NCBI RefSeq assembly: GCF_019218265.1
Contig: NZ_JAHUZE010000004.1
Span: forward strand, 288,001 to 352,000
Source of the DNA: Maritimibacter dapengensis
Lineage (GTDB): Bacteria; Pseudomonadota; Alphaproteobacteria; Rhodobacterales; Rhodobacteraceae
Reading direction: 5' to 3'
Length of the DNA stretch: 64,000 nucleotides
Numbering within the stretch: position 1 is the stretch's first letter; each line of letters starts with the position of its first letter. The notes under the pieces are model-generated. The model saw only the letters and a program-made list of their open reading frames with translations. It ran no database searches and was not told where the DNA came from. The position numbers were made by a program, and so were the translations under genes. Positions 8,537 to 16,777 of the stretch are shown one piece after another.

Positions 8537-9598
8537 TTAGTAGAAATCTCCGGTGTCGAGCACGGAAACGGACAAGATTCGTTTCCGGTCCGCGCCCCGC
8601 GTGTAGCGCTCGACCTCTTTGAGGCTCTCGTGACCACTCCACGCCGAAATCTGGTGCACGGTCGCACCGTTCTCGGCGTGTTTGATCATCCGGCTTTTGC
8701 GGAGGCCGTGTGAGGTGAGCCCCTTCGGCAAACCTGCTTCTTGCACTGCCTCGGAGAACCAACCGGGTGCTGCCTTTGCGGATCGCATTGCACCATAGGC
8801 AGTCTGAAGAAACGTTTCGCAAGGCTCGTTCATAGCGCGAAGCGCGTTTTTGAAGTGCTGAAGATCCGCCTCGTCGGCAAATCGCGGAAGGTCGCGGTAG
8901 ACCGGCACTGCGACGTCCCCTCCGGTTTTCTGTTGCGTGAACTCCAGCCAGCCGTCTTCACTGATGTCGCCCGGTCCAAGCGCCACGGCATCGGAAATGC
9001 GACAGCCGAGCCAGAAGCACAGCTCGAAAGCGAGACGATGTTTTGTCCCAATCGGCCAATGATCACGAAACTGTTTGACCTGAGGATTTGTCCAAGGTGT
9101 ATGCCCGTCCGATTTCGGTGCTTTCACCTTTTTTGCGGATAGGCTGGGATCGTCTTCTATCAGCTCCAACTCTACGGCTGCGAATTTTCCCAAAGCCCGC
9201 CATGTCTTCAGGCGTTCGTTCGCCGGATTAGGAGCCATCGCCCGCATCATCGCCTTAATGTGTTTGCCTTGGATGGTTCGATAGTCCAGCCGAGCAATGG
9301 CGCCGTCCTTTTCTCGGAGCAGGCGAGCAATATCGGTGCGTCTTACGCCCTGATAACTCTCAGATAACGCGCGAAATTCATGCGAGTCCATGTAGCGTCG
9401 CGCGACGTCTTCGACCGAATTTTTGATCACGATGGATTTCGGCGCATCGCGTTTAATGCCGTTGCGCGCTTCAAACAACGCATCCAAGAAGTCGGGATGA
9501 TCTTCGGGCAAGTGAGCAGGAAGCGGCGTGTTCGTCGCGCGATGGTAAACGTAGTAGGTGCCGTTCACATAGTAACGCTTTAGGCCGGGTTGCTTCAT
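8537..9598 (-). CDS. site-specific tyrosine recombinase (island integrase)
   Basis: The 353-residue protein carries the tyrosine recombinase catalytic set in its C-terminal half: the first Arg in LGCRISDA, the HGLRK box, a His in WSGHES, and the nucleophile in ERYTRG about 20 residues from the end. The N-terminal part is an arm/core-binding domain. It would catalyse integration and excision at the tRNA-Arg att site, which lies 212 bases beyond its stop codon. I prefer the ATG at 9598 over 9646 because it overlaps the stop of the excisionase-like gene by ATGA, giving translational coupling. Confidence 0.92.
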   Translation of the reverse strand: MKQPGLKRYYVNGTYYVYHRATNTPLPAHLPEDHPDFLDALFEARNGIKRDAPKSIVIKNSVEDVARRYMDSHEFRALSESYQGVRRTDIARLLREKDGAIARLDYRTIQGKHIKAMMRAMAPNPANERLKTWRALGKFAAVELELIEDDPSLSAKKVKAPKSDGHTPWTNPQVKQFRDHWPIGTKHRLAFELCFWLGCRISDAVALGPGDISEDGWLEFTQQKTGGDVAVPVYRDLPRFADEADLQHFKNALRAMNEPCETFLQTAYGAMRSAKAAPGWFSEAVQEAGLPKGLTSHGLRKSRMIKHAENGATVHQISAWSGHESLKEVERYTRGADRKRILSVSVLDTGDFY

Positions 9599-9846
9599 TC
9601 CGCCGCGATCCCGAATGCTGCGTCCGCTGCCTCGGTGGTTCGCCATTTTTCTTCCCCTTCGTATTTGAGAGAGTCCGCAAATGCGTCGAGATCACGAATG
9701 TCGAAGAGGCGGTTGCCACCGCATTCTTTCCGACCGAAATGGCCCTGTCTTGCCAGTTCCAACAGCTTGGACTCCGACATCCCGAGGTAGTGGGATGCGG
9801 CAGACGCCTGCATCAGGCGCGGGGCAAATGAGAAGTTCTTTGACAT
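9595..9846 (-). CDS. small helix-turn-helix protein, excisionase/AlpA-like
   Basis: The 83-residue protein contains a MerR-type winged helix-turn-helix of the kind found in excisionases. The relevant stretch is ASAASHYLGMSESKLLELAR, followed by GGNRLFDIRDLDAFADSL, where the FD-RDLD segment is typical. It is coupled to the integrase by a four-base overlap, which supports a role as recombination directionality factor or integrase regulator. An imperfect inverted repeat TGTGATCG...CGGTCACA covers its upstream region (9845-9871). Confidence 0.8.
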   Translation of the reverse strand: MSKNFSFAPRLMQASAASHYLGMSESKLLELARQGHFGRKECGGNRLFDIRDLDAFADSLKYEGEEKWRTTEAADAAFGIAAE

Positions 9847-9968
9847 GTGATCGGTGTTCTATTGCGGTCACAGGAGGAGTTAGAAAAAATCCAAAGCCCT
9901 CCTAAACGAATGACCGAAAAAAGTTATCGGTTTTTCGTAACCTTTTGACGATGTTTCGTATTTTTCTC

Positions 9969-9996
9969 GATCCGGCGCCGTTTAGGACGCCGGATC
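9969..9996 (-). terminator. hairpin downstream of the 108-aa gene
   Basis: A perfect 9-base stem, GATCCGGCG with CGCCGGATC, encloses a 10-base loop. It lies 13 bases past the stop at 10010. No T-run follows on either strand, so it may be a pause or mRNA-stabilising structure rather than a classical terminator. Confidence 0.45.
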
Positions 9997-10009
9997 TGCT
10001 TGCTTTCCG

Positions 10010-10336
10010 TCAGCTGCGCTGGAGATCCGTGATCCGCGCCGCATACCAGCGCAGTGACGCGTCGACCTCTCGGGCGTCGAAGTGATCGGGGAAGTCCGAG
10101 CCCATGGATCCGATCATCGCCAATAGTGTTTCGACCACTTCTTCGAGGACGATGCTGAGCGGGATGGTTCGCGCACCGACGGGGACTTTCGCAGAGGTTT
10201 CGACGCTCTTGCTTGGCTCGATGAAGGGGTTGGCGAACGCGGCCCGATAAAGAGCATTTAAGCCTTCGCCATGCTCTTCGATGAATGTGAGGACCTCAGC
10301 ACTCTGCCTGTCGATGTCCTTTACGATGATATTCAT
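10010..10336 (-). CDS. hypothetical protein (108 aa)
   Basis: I do not recognise this protein. It is acidic and mostly helical in composition and has no membrane segment or signal peptide. Its upstream ATGGAGTCAT contains no strong ribosome binding site, but codon use is consistent with real coding. Like the 125-residue gene upstream it contains a stretch naming small residues followed by VLEEVVETLLAMIG, so the two could be related helical proteins. Both lie between the excisionase gene and the relaxase, where small regulators of plasmid or island functions are common. That role is only a guess from position. Confidence 0.6.
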   Translation of the reverse strand: MNIIVKDIDRQSAEVLTFIEEHGEGLNALYRAAFANPFIEPSKSVETSAKVPVGARTIPLSIVLEEVVETLLAMIGSMGSDFPDHFDAREVDASLRWYAARITDLQRS

Positions 10337-10402
10337 GGAGTCATCTCCGTCCCAAGCAAGCGACGGCGTTGGCCGACTTTGTAAAACTCGTTGGGGTCAA
10401 GG

Positions 10403-10426
10403 CCGTCGCTCCAAGCAGAGCGACGG
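10403..10426 (-). terminator. hairpin between the two small hypothetical genes
   Basis: A 9-base perfect stem, CCGTCGCTC with GAGCGACGG, encloses a 6-base loop, just past the stop at 10433 and before the start at 10336. There is no T-run, so it may be an attenuating or processing structure. Confidence 0.4.
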
Positions 10427-10432
10427 GGTGCG

Positions 10433-10810
10433 TCATGCGGCGAGATCGAGATCGATTGAGGGATGAAGCGAGGCGTAAACACTAAGTGCGTCGAGCAAGC
10501 TGTCGCTGAGCAAACAAATCTCTTCGACAACTGGGTCGGTTGGGGCGATCATCAAGAAGCGCCCCTGTGCCTCAGGGTCTTCATCGATTGCATCGAGAGA
10601 AAGGATGCGATGGAGTTGCACGAGATTGCGCAGCGTCCTCCTGTCCGGCTTCGTGTTTCTCGCCAGAGCTTCGACAATGTCATCGACGAGTTGCTTGCCC
10701 TTCTTTCCTGCGAGCAACACTGCCGCATTTCCGAATGCTTCAGGGGCTGATCCCAGCAGCTGGTGCAAAGATGATTGCGGCGTCGCGTAATTCACCATGT
10801 TGATTTCCAT
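10433..10810 (-). CDS. hypothetical protein (125 aa)
   Basis: Unrecognised soluble protein with a helical, acidic C-terminal half. The ATG at 10810 is preceded by GGGAG at a good distance, which favours it over the in-frame ATG at 10837. It is first in a two-gene minus-strand unit with the 108-residue gene. Its promoter would lie in the structured region that also precedes the divergent relaxase gene, so it could be an accessory or copy-control factor of that module (inference from position only). Confidence 0.6.
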   Translation of the reverse strand: MEINMVNYATPQSSLHQLLGSAPEAFGNAAVLLAGKKGKQLVDDIVEALARNTKPDRRTLRNLVQLHRILSLDAIDEDPEAQGRFLMIAPTDPVVEEICLLSDSLLDALSVYASLHPSIDLDLAA

Positions 10811-10837
10811 GATGGACTCCCATTTTTGGCACGGCAC

Positions 10838-11366
10838 CTTGCCGGGCCTTCCTAAGGCGCGCTCTCAGCTGTCTGGCTGGCTCGAACCTCATCAGAAGGG
10901 CTCGAGACCGCCGACAGCTACGCGCCAATCTTTCCGGGAGAGGTCGAGGAGGGGGCGTCCCCCCTTTTCGCCACACGGCGTGTGAGCAGGTGGGGTTGCC
11001 GTCGGCGGGGAGGAGTGCGGAACGACCGCCCCAAGAGACGCCAGGGGGTATGCAGAGGGGGAGTGGCGAACGACGACCCTCTGCCCGTCGGAGACGCCGG
11101 AGAGGTCCAGGAAGGTGGCGAACACGCATCATGGTCTGGGAGGTTCAGGAGGGGCGACGCGCCCTAATGATCCCGCTGAAGGCGCGGGGTCCCGGGGCAG
11201 CGCCCCGGGCGAACGAGGTGCCGCCCGCAAGGAGGCCCCGCCGGTGCGGGCGGCTCTATAGTGAGTGAAGACCTCTCCGCATCCTTGGATTCGGAGATTG
11301 CGCGGCCACCGCGACCTGTTTCTAACTGCGACTTTGGAGCTGCGGTCCGGGGACTAAGTCCCCGCG
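10838..11366. promoter_or_regulatory. structured non-coding region upstream of the relaxase; oriT candidate
   Basis: No supportable gene lies in these 529 bases between divergent transcription units. It holds several inverted repeats: 11191-11198 with 11202-11209 (8 bp, three-base loop), 11220-11228 with 11246-11254 (9 bp), CAGAGGG/CCCTCTG around 11054-11084, and a 17-base palindrome at 11348-11364 that ends two bases before the relaxase ATG. At 11257-11266 the sequence TATAGTGAGT differs at one position from the TATAGTGTGT core at the nick site of MobV plasmids such as pMV158 (from memory). Two imperfectly repeated blocks lie at about 11000-11045 and 11053-11107. Confidence 0.4.
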
Positions 11367-13031
11367 ATGGAAGACTTGGATCTGATCATATTACGCTTCG
11401 AACGCGCCACTGATTACGACATCGGTGGTGTCGAGGCACATGGCACAAAACGGCAAGGCAAAGAGAACATAGATGAGCTGCGTTCGGATCAAAATCGCTA
11501 TCTTATCGGCGGAGCGAACCTCCGTGAGATCTGTGACAACCGGATCGTGGAGCTTCAGAAGCGAACGGCCGCGCTTCGTGTCGTGTCCTTCAAGAAGTCA
11601 AGGCACACAGCAAAAAGAAAAGTGTTGGAGAAAGCTCTCGAAACCGCAGGTGATGACAAGCATGAACTGGCGGAGCTTGTCGGTTGGCCCTGGGATCCAA
11701 AGAACACGAAGCCGTGGACCCAAGGTGTCTTGAGTGCGTCACCTGAGTTTTTCAACGACGACAACGGCAACTGGGACGACGCACAGGTTGAAGACTTTCT
11801 GACGTTCGCGAAAGCATACCTCGAGACCGAGTTCGGTCGTGAAGTGCTCTATGCACGAGCAGACCTTGATGAAAAGACGCCACATGTTCACTTCGTTGTC
11901 GCGCCGGAGCATGAGGAGCGGCGAACCAAAGTTCCGATGTTGAGCCACTCTCAGCATCGATTGTTCGGTCAAGTCGAATATGAGAAATCGAAAGATCCCG
12001 ATGGCGACGAGCATCTTTGGCGCAAGCGAAGCTACGAGCTTTTCCAGGATCGTGTGGCAATGTTTGCGGAGGTCTACCAGATTGATCTTCATCGCGGCGA
12101 GCAGCGCGCCGCCGAAGATCGCGTCAAACGCCGTCGAGGCGAAAAGATCATCGGGCGCAAGCACACATCACCCGCTCAGGGGCGCGAGGTCGCGAAGCGG
12201 ATGGTTGTAGACGCCGAGGAAAAGCTGCGCCGCGCGGAGCAGGCCAAAGCAGACGCGGAGCGCCTGAAACAGCAAGCCGAACGCGACCGCGTCGCTGCGC
12301 AGAAGGATCGAGAAACGGCTGCTCGGGAACGCGCAGCTCTTGATGCTTACAAGGCAGGCCTCGAGCGCGGCCTCGAAGCTCTCGATGATGATGAGATCGT
12401 CTACACGTCGGACGCCGCCGGAAGGGATGAGAAACTCCAGGATGGACCGAACATGTCGGATGACGGCGTCGTCCGGGATGGTCTTTGGAAGACCATTAAA
12501 CCTGCCTATGAATGGCTACTCGGTTTCGCGCGAAAAGCGTTCGTGAAGGGCCGAGAGCTTGAAAAAGAGGCGGCCCGCAACCGAGCTGAAGCCAATGTTC
12601 TCTACGCAGTCGACAAAGAGCTCAATGGTCACGACGCAGTCGCACTCAAGCAAATGATGAGGGGCATAAACCCCGAGCAATATACCCGGAGCCACTTTCC
12701 CGATGCCTACCGGATTCGCGATACGACCAGCCAAGATGATGTAGATGCCCATTTTCAAGGCCTGCCCAACCTCACGCTCCGCAAACACTATCGACCGACC
12801 CTCGATGCGGCGCTTCTGACCGAGGAGCATGATCCTGGGGAGTCGAAGAGGTATCGGCGCGCCGCAGATGCGATTGAAGCGACCGCCACGATGCGGGGTT
12901 TCAACCTGGAAACCGGGCGTCAGCACATTTTGCGCGCGACAGACCCGGAGCAAACGCGCAAGTTCACAGATCAAGAGCCGGACCCGATCCGGATCCGGCT
13001 CTTCAACAGGCAACGGCAACGAACGCTGTGA
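11367..13031 (+). CDS. MobV-type relaxase/mobilisation protein
   Basis: The 554-residue protein fits the Mob/Pre (MobV) relaxase layout. An N-terminal stretch has spaced basic and Asn residues (HGTKRQGKENID and DQNRYLIGG), and a histidine triad-like motif TPHVHFVVAPEHEE lies at about residues 174-187. A long charged coiled-coil covers about 275-355. The relaxase would nick oriT and pilot the strand through a conjugation pore supplied by another element. The middle segment AFVKGRELEKEAAR and the C-terminus are not recognised. The start at 11367 has no clear ribosome binding site and instead sits two bases after a 17-base palindrome, which suggests autoregulation. Its stop abuts that of the convergent KfrA-like gene. 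Confidence 0.8.
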   Translation: MEDLDLIILRFERATDYDIGGVEAHGTKRQGKENIDELRSDQNRYLIGGANLREICDNRIVELQKRTAALRVVSFKKSRHTAKRKVLEKALETAGDDKHELAELVGWPWDPKNTKPWTQGVLSASPEFFNDDNGNWDDAQVEDFLTFAKAYLETEFGREVLYARADLDEKTPHVHFVVAPEHEERRTKVPMLSHSQHRLFGQVEYEKSKDPDGDEHLWRKRSYELFQDRVAMFAEVYQIDLHRGEQRAAEDRVKRRRGEKIIGRKHTSPAQGREVAKRMVVDAEEKLRRAEQAKADAERLKQQAERDRVAAQKDRETAARERAALDAYKAGLERGLEALDDDEIVYTSDAAGRDEKLQDGPNMSDDGVVRDGLWKTIKPAYEWLLGFARKAFVKGRELEKEAARNRAEANVLYAVDKELNGHDAVALKQMMRGINPEQYTRSHFPDAYRIRDTTSQDDVDAHFQGLPNLTLRKHYRPTLDAALLTEEHDPGESKRYRRAADAIEATATMRGFNLETGRQHILRATDPEQTRKFTDQEPDPIRIRLFNRQRQRTL

Positions 13032-13688
13032 CTATTCAAATGGGAACTCAGGTGTTTCCGGTTCTTCATCCTGGGTCTTCTTCGAAGAACCCTTTTTCGA
13101 GGGTGCCTTCGGACCCGGCGTCACGCTGATCAAAGAAGCCTTCAGTTCGTCGAAGAAGGCCTGTCGCTCGGAAAGGCGCGCCTCCGCATCAGCGAGTTTT
13201 GCTGTCAAGTCGGCAACCAGATCGTCGAGTTCGGCGATCTTGCTGTCAGCTTCGGACACCTGCCTATTTGCGCCATCAAGCTTGGCTTCAAGGTCGGAAA
13301 CAATGCTCTCGAAGTCATCGATCTCAACCCGATGCTCTTGTCGCAGGGTTTCCAATGTCTTCTTCATGTCGACCAGCTCTGCGTTCTGCATATCGCGCGT
13401 TTTCATCCAAAGGTCTTCGAGCAGCCGGTCATACGCTTCCCGAATTTCGTCGGGCACAGCCGTCATCGCCGAGAGCTTCGTCTCTCGCGCCGAATGCTTT
13501 TCTTTCAGCATCCGCGTCAGCGGAGTCAGGCGGGACATTGATGTGCCCACCTTCTCGTTCAGCTTTGTGTTCGTCGGCATTTTGCCTTGGTTCTTCTTCA
13601 CGAAATCAAGGAAAGCGTCTTCAACGCGCTTCTCGAATTCGGCCTTGGTCTCAGCGCTCTTCGCGAGTTTCGGATCATGTTTCGACAT
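13032..13688 (-). CDS. KfrA-like DNA-binding coiled-coil protein
   Basis: The 218-residue protein has an N-terminal helical domain (residues about 1-70, with FLDFVKKNQGKMPTNTKLNE and GTSMSRLTPLTRMLK). It resembles the DNA-binding N-terminus of KfrA and related plasmid proteins. A long coiled-coil (about 105-190, rich in Leu heptads) and a Lys/Pro/Glu-rich tail follow. KfrA proteins bind repeated operators upstream of their own gene and help plasmid maintenance. Three TTACCG-type half-sites lie just upstream here (13706-13734), as expected for autorepression. Its presence suggests the island derives from, or was once maintained as, a plasmid-like element. Confidence 0.7.
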   Translation of the reverse strand: MSKHDPKLAKSAETKAEFEKRVEDAFLDFVKKNQGKMPTNTKLNEKVGTSMSRLTPLTRMLKEKHSARETKLSAMTAVPDEIREAYDRLLEDLWMKTRDMQNAELVDMKKTLETLRQEHRVEIDDFESIVSDLEAKLDGANRQVSEADSKIAELDDLVADLTAKLADAEARLSERQAFFDELKASLISVTPGPKAPSKKGSSKKTQDEEPETPEFPFE

Positions 13689-13705
13689 GTAACGTCTCCA
13701 GAAAG

Positions 13706-13734
13706 GCGGTAACGATATTACCGGGTATTACCGC
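13706..13734 (-). promoter_or_regulatory. operator-like repeats upstream of the KfrA-like gene
   Basis: GCGGTAA (13706-13712) is followed by inverted copies TTACCG (13718-13723) and TTACCGC (13728-13734). The array begins 18 bases upstream of the start codon, where a repressor would block the promoter. Confidence 0.55.
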
Positions 13735-13870
13735 CCGCTCTTCGGACGGCTCTGGGGACGTAGGGAAGAAATCCTCAGGTCCAAAATGTTAGGTTTTCCG
13801 ACTGCTTTCATCGTTGGCGGAGCGTTATGGCTCAGTAGTGAAGAGGCACCCGCAACGGTCTTGGACACTG

Positions 13871-15874
13871 TCATTCGGCTTTTCTTGCTTGGATCAAGTC
13901 CGACAAGAAATCCGAGAGCGGCTCTGTTCCCGACATCCAGAGAAAATCTCTGGCACGGGTTGCGGCGACATAGAGGAGGTGTCGTTCGGTATTCATGACC
14001 TCATCAAGCTGGCCTTCGTCACGCGCCGCCAACAGACGCGTTTCATCTGGCAAGACATCCTGATCGAGGAACGGGATAGCGACGGCCCTGAATTCAGCAC
14101 CCTTGGCGTCATGCATCGGCATGATCGTTGCATGATTGGCCAAGCCCTCTGGGAGTTGAGCGATCATCGCATCCTGCCGAACCAGGATGGCGATCTCATC
14201 GGACGAAACGCCTTGATCCGCGATCGCTTCGACCCAGGTCGCCACCTCCCGTATTTCGTCACTCCGATCTGCAAAAGCGCGTAATTCAGGTGCCGGTCCG
14301 TCGAAGACTGACGTGACCCCCAAGCGCGCCTCCTCCGACCCGTCCGCTTCGACCAGCGTTTCTGGCAAGAGAAGGTCGCTGCGAAGCCGGATCTGGTGCG
14401 ACGTTCGATAGTTGACCTTAAGGCTTCGCGACCGCCCTCTTACGTCGACCTTGGCAGCAGACCATGGGAACGGCGCACGGAAAATCCTTTGTCCAATGTC
14501 GCCTGCAAAGAAGAGACCGTTCAGCTGATTTCCCAGGGTGGACCCCAGTAGCAGAAGCTCCGCTACGGATATGTCCTGAGCTTCATCCACGAGTGCGTGG
14601 GTAAACGGGATTTCGCCGACTTCGCGAAGTTCGTGAGCGAGTTGGGTTTCCGTTTTTAGCCCCTTCGATATCAGCTCTTGGCGGACTTGGGCGAAGACGG
14701 CCCAAAGCGCGTCTCTGCGAGAGGCGGCCATCCGGAGCTTGCGTCCAAGTCTCGGCAGATCGCGATAGGTCTCTTGATCCGGCACTGCCCATGCATCGAC
14801 AATCAGAGACCATTCGTCGAATAGGAACTCGGGATCGGCGCTGAGCCCCTGATCTTGCGCAGCATCCGCCAAGAGTGTCCGCAAAGTCTCTTCATCGACG
14901 AGCTCGCTGTCACCAAATCGCTCTGCGTGAAGCCTACCCACAAGCGGACCCAGCGCTTCGACATGAATTCTCTTTCGGGTGTCGCCGTTCGCGACAAGAG
15001 GAACCTTCTCATTCAAGGCGCGTGCAAGTCGACGATTGAATGTGGTCAGGAGCACCCGAGCATCCGGGTCTTTCGCAAGACGCGCCGCCCTGTGTAGGGC
15101 GACCACCGTTTTGCCAGTGCCAGCTGAGCCGATCACCCGAGCCGGACCATTGAAATCCCGATCCACGAATTCGCGCTGCGCCGGGTGCAGGAAGACGGAC
15201 CATTTCTCCCACGGCGCATCTAAAGCCTCGCGCAACTCTTCGACATTGTCGACGACGCGGAAGCGCCGCAGTGTATCGGGGTGCTGCCAAGGATCCTGAT
15301 CATCCGCAACGATCGGAGCAGGCGCGGGACGCGAGCCTGTTGCAGCAGCCAAGAGCGCGTCTGCGGCCTCTCCTGGCAGGCGATGGGCAATGTCGAGGAT
15401 GGTGTCCTCGGTGGCATCCCGCACCGTATCGAGCCAGTCTTCGGGAACACCCCACGAAAGAAGCGTCTCGTCATGTTCGTCCGCGAAGAGGCGCGGCATT
15501 CGGACCGCCTCTTCGACATACCTTTGCACGACGATGTCTTCGACGCTCTCGCGGGCCTCAACGATTTGCACGACGCCGGTTTTCGGATGCGCCTCGATCC
15601 TCCGGGTTTCGGCCCATCGGTAGGCATCATCATGGTGACCAACCCAGGCGAGGAGCGTGTCGCCATCCTTCTTGTGGATGACCATCCGAATGTCGCGGTT
15701 CACCCGTGCGGTCCAGAAATCCGGATCTCGTGCGCGGTCGACACGGTGCGTGGAAAAGCCGGGAAGGCTCGGGTCCATCTGAAAGTCGAAGGCAGATTGC
15801 TTGACCTGCTTCTGCTCCTGCGGCGAGAGCTTGGCGAGCGCGTCGTAGAAGGTGTCGGCGATGCGGTGGGTCAA
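13871..15874 (-). CDS. SF1 UvrD-like helicase with N-terminal RelE-like domain
   Basis: The 667-residue protein joins two modules. Residues about 1-95 resemble a RelE/ParE-type toxin fold, with RVNRDIRMVIHKKDGDTLLAWVG followed by HHDDAYRWAETR. From about residue 230 a UvrD/Rep-type superfamily 1 helicase follows: Q-motif-like HPAQREFVD, Walker A GSAGTGKT (about 248), DEAQD (about 428), and motif VI YVAATRARD (about 640). Whether the RelE-like part retains mRNA cleavage is unclear. The ATG overlaps the stop of the preceding 135-residue gene (ATGA). It is the last gene of the minus-strand restriction operon, so a role in phage or plasmid defence is likely (inference). Confidence 0.85.
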   Translation of the reverse strand: MTHRIADTFYDALAKLSPQEQKQVKQSAFDFQMDPSLPGFSTHRVDRARDPDFWTARVNRDIRMVIHKKDGDTLLAWVGHHDDAYRWAETRRIEAHPKTGVVQIVEARESVEDIVVQRYVEEAVRMPRLFADEHDETLLSWGVPEDWLDTVRDATEDTILDIAHRLPGEAADALLAAATGSRPAPAPIVADDQDPWQHPDTLRRFRVVDNVEELREALDAPWEKWSVFLHPAQREFVDRDFNGPARVIGSAGTGKTVVALHRAARLAKDPDARVLLTTFNRRLARALNEKVPLVANGDTRKRIHVEALGPLVGRLHAERFGDSELVDEETLRTLLADAAQDQGLSADPEFLFDEWSLIVDAWAVPDQETYRDLPRLGRKLRMAASRRDALWAVFAQVRQELISKGLKTETQLAHELREVGEIPFTHALVDEAQDISVAELLLLGSTLGNQLNGLFFAGDIGQRIFRAPFPWSAAKVDVRGRSRSLKVNYRTSHQIRLRSDLLLPETLVEADGSEEARLGVTSVFDGPAPELRAFADRSDEIREVATWVEAIADQGVSSDEIAILVRQDAMIAQLPEGLANHATIMPMHDAKGAEFRAVAIPFLDQDVLPDETRLLAARDEGQLDEVMNTERHLLYVAATRARDFLWMSGTEPLSDFLSDLIQARKAE

Positions 15875-16278
15875 AAGTCACCCCCAACCCGAAAGACATT
15901 GGAGCCTGCTGCCCATCCATCTGGTGTGAACAACTGGTTCTCTGTGCTACCCAATAGGCGCGCCGCACGGACAGGTTCGCTGTCGACTTCCACAGTTCCG
16001 ACCTCCAGCCACGCAGTGGGAACAGTTGGGCCTTCAAATTGATCAACCACTGAGATGTCTTGCGCCTTCTTCTCGTTAAGAAACACGAGGCCCGCAGTCT
16101 TCAGGTCATCGATGAAAAATTCTACATCCATCGGGTTCATGAAGCCGACACGCGCAATCTCGTTGTCGCTGCATAGCGTGCCATTCGGAACGAGCTCGAG
16201 GAACTTGTTCCAGCCAATAGTTTCGCTCACTCGATCAATTCGAACGATGACTGAGATTGCTTCGATCAGAACGGCCAT
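15871..16278 (-). CDS. hypothetical protein (135 aa) in the restriction operon
   Basis: Unrecognised protein with no membrane segment or signal. The N-terminal half (MAVLIEAISVIVRIDRV, GWNKFLELVPNGTLCSDNEI) is alpha/beta in composition, and the C-terminal half is rich in small residues. It is translationally coupled to the helicase gene downstream (ATGA overlap) and 36 bases downstream of the 153-residue gene. The coupling suggests it works with the RelE-helicase protein, perhaps as a partner or as an inhibitor of the toxin-like domain. It does not look like a classical antitoxin, and this is a guess. Confidence 0.7.
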   Translation of the reverse strand: MAVLIEAISVIVRIDRVSETIGWNKFLELVPNGTLCSDNEIARVGFMNPMDVEFFIDDLKTAGLVFLNEKKAQDISVVDQFEGPTVPTAWLEVGTVEVDSEPVRAARLLGSTENQLFTPDGWAAGSNVFRVGGDF

Positions 16279-16314
16279 TGTGCGACATCCCTCGTTGAAA
16301 ATTGTTTCTTGAAA

Positions 16315-16776
16315 TCAGAGAGCCTCTATCAATGTCGGCCCATGCGGGACGAAATTCGACACAAAAGCCTTATGAGAATTACGACCACTAAGAAGGTTCA
16401 TTGGTATCGCTTCATCCTTGGTGAGCTCAACGAGACTATCCACCTCCCAAAAAACCGCCCAGTGGCCACGGTTGTCCGCATCGTATTGCTCTGTGGAAGT
16501 AGGCCGATAGGTCATGCCAGAGGGATGCGCGCCATTTTTGGAGTCTACATGGCCCAGATACCGGGCCGTCCATCGGACTTTTGGTGGACCGAATTTTCTC
16601 GAGTCTGACGCATAGATGTAGACATCGATTTCTTGGTCGCCAGCAATCTCACGAAGTTCATTGAACACTTGCCAAGCGTTGGAACCAAAAGCGACTTTCC
16701 CGGCACTCTTTTGAGTGTCGAGGGCTGAAATCAGATGCTCTTCCGGCACGGGCGCGAGCAAAGCAATTTGGTCCAT
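16315..16776 (-). CDS. hypothetical protein (153 aa) in the restriction operon
   Basis: Unrecognised soluble protein. The central part (VRWTARYLGHVDS, then HWAVFWEVDSLVEL) has alternating hydrophobic and aromatic residues that would suit a small beta-barrel such as a PUA/EVE-like fold. That fold would make sense next to a methyltransferase, since EVE domains bind modified bases, but this is a weak reading and not an assignment. Its ATG lies one base downstream of the Mod stop, so it is certainly part of the same operon. Confidence 0.7.
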   Translation of the reverse strand: MDQIALLAPVPEEHLISALDTQKSAGKVAFGSNAWQVFNELREIAGDQEIDVYIYASDSRKFGPPKVRWTARYLGHVDSKNGAHPSGMTYRPTSTEQYDADNRGHWAVFWEVDSLVELTKDEAIPMNLLSGRNSHKAFVSNFVPHGPTLIEAL

Positions 16777-16777
16777 T

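Noticed and set aside
10990-11268. 92-codon plus-strand frame upstream of the relaxase
   Set aside because: The composition is Arg/Gly/Pro-rich, there is no ribosome binding site, and it runs through the hairpins of the structured region.
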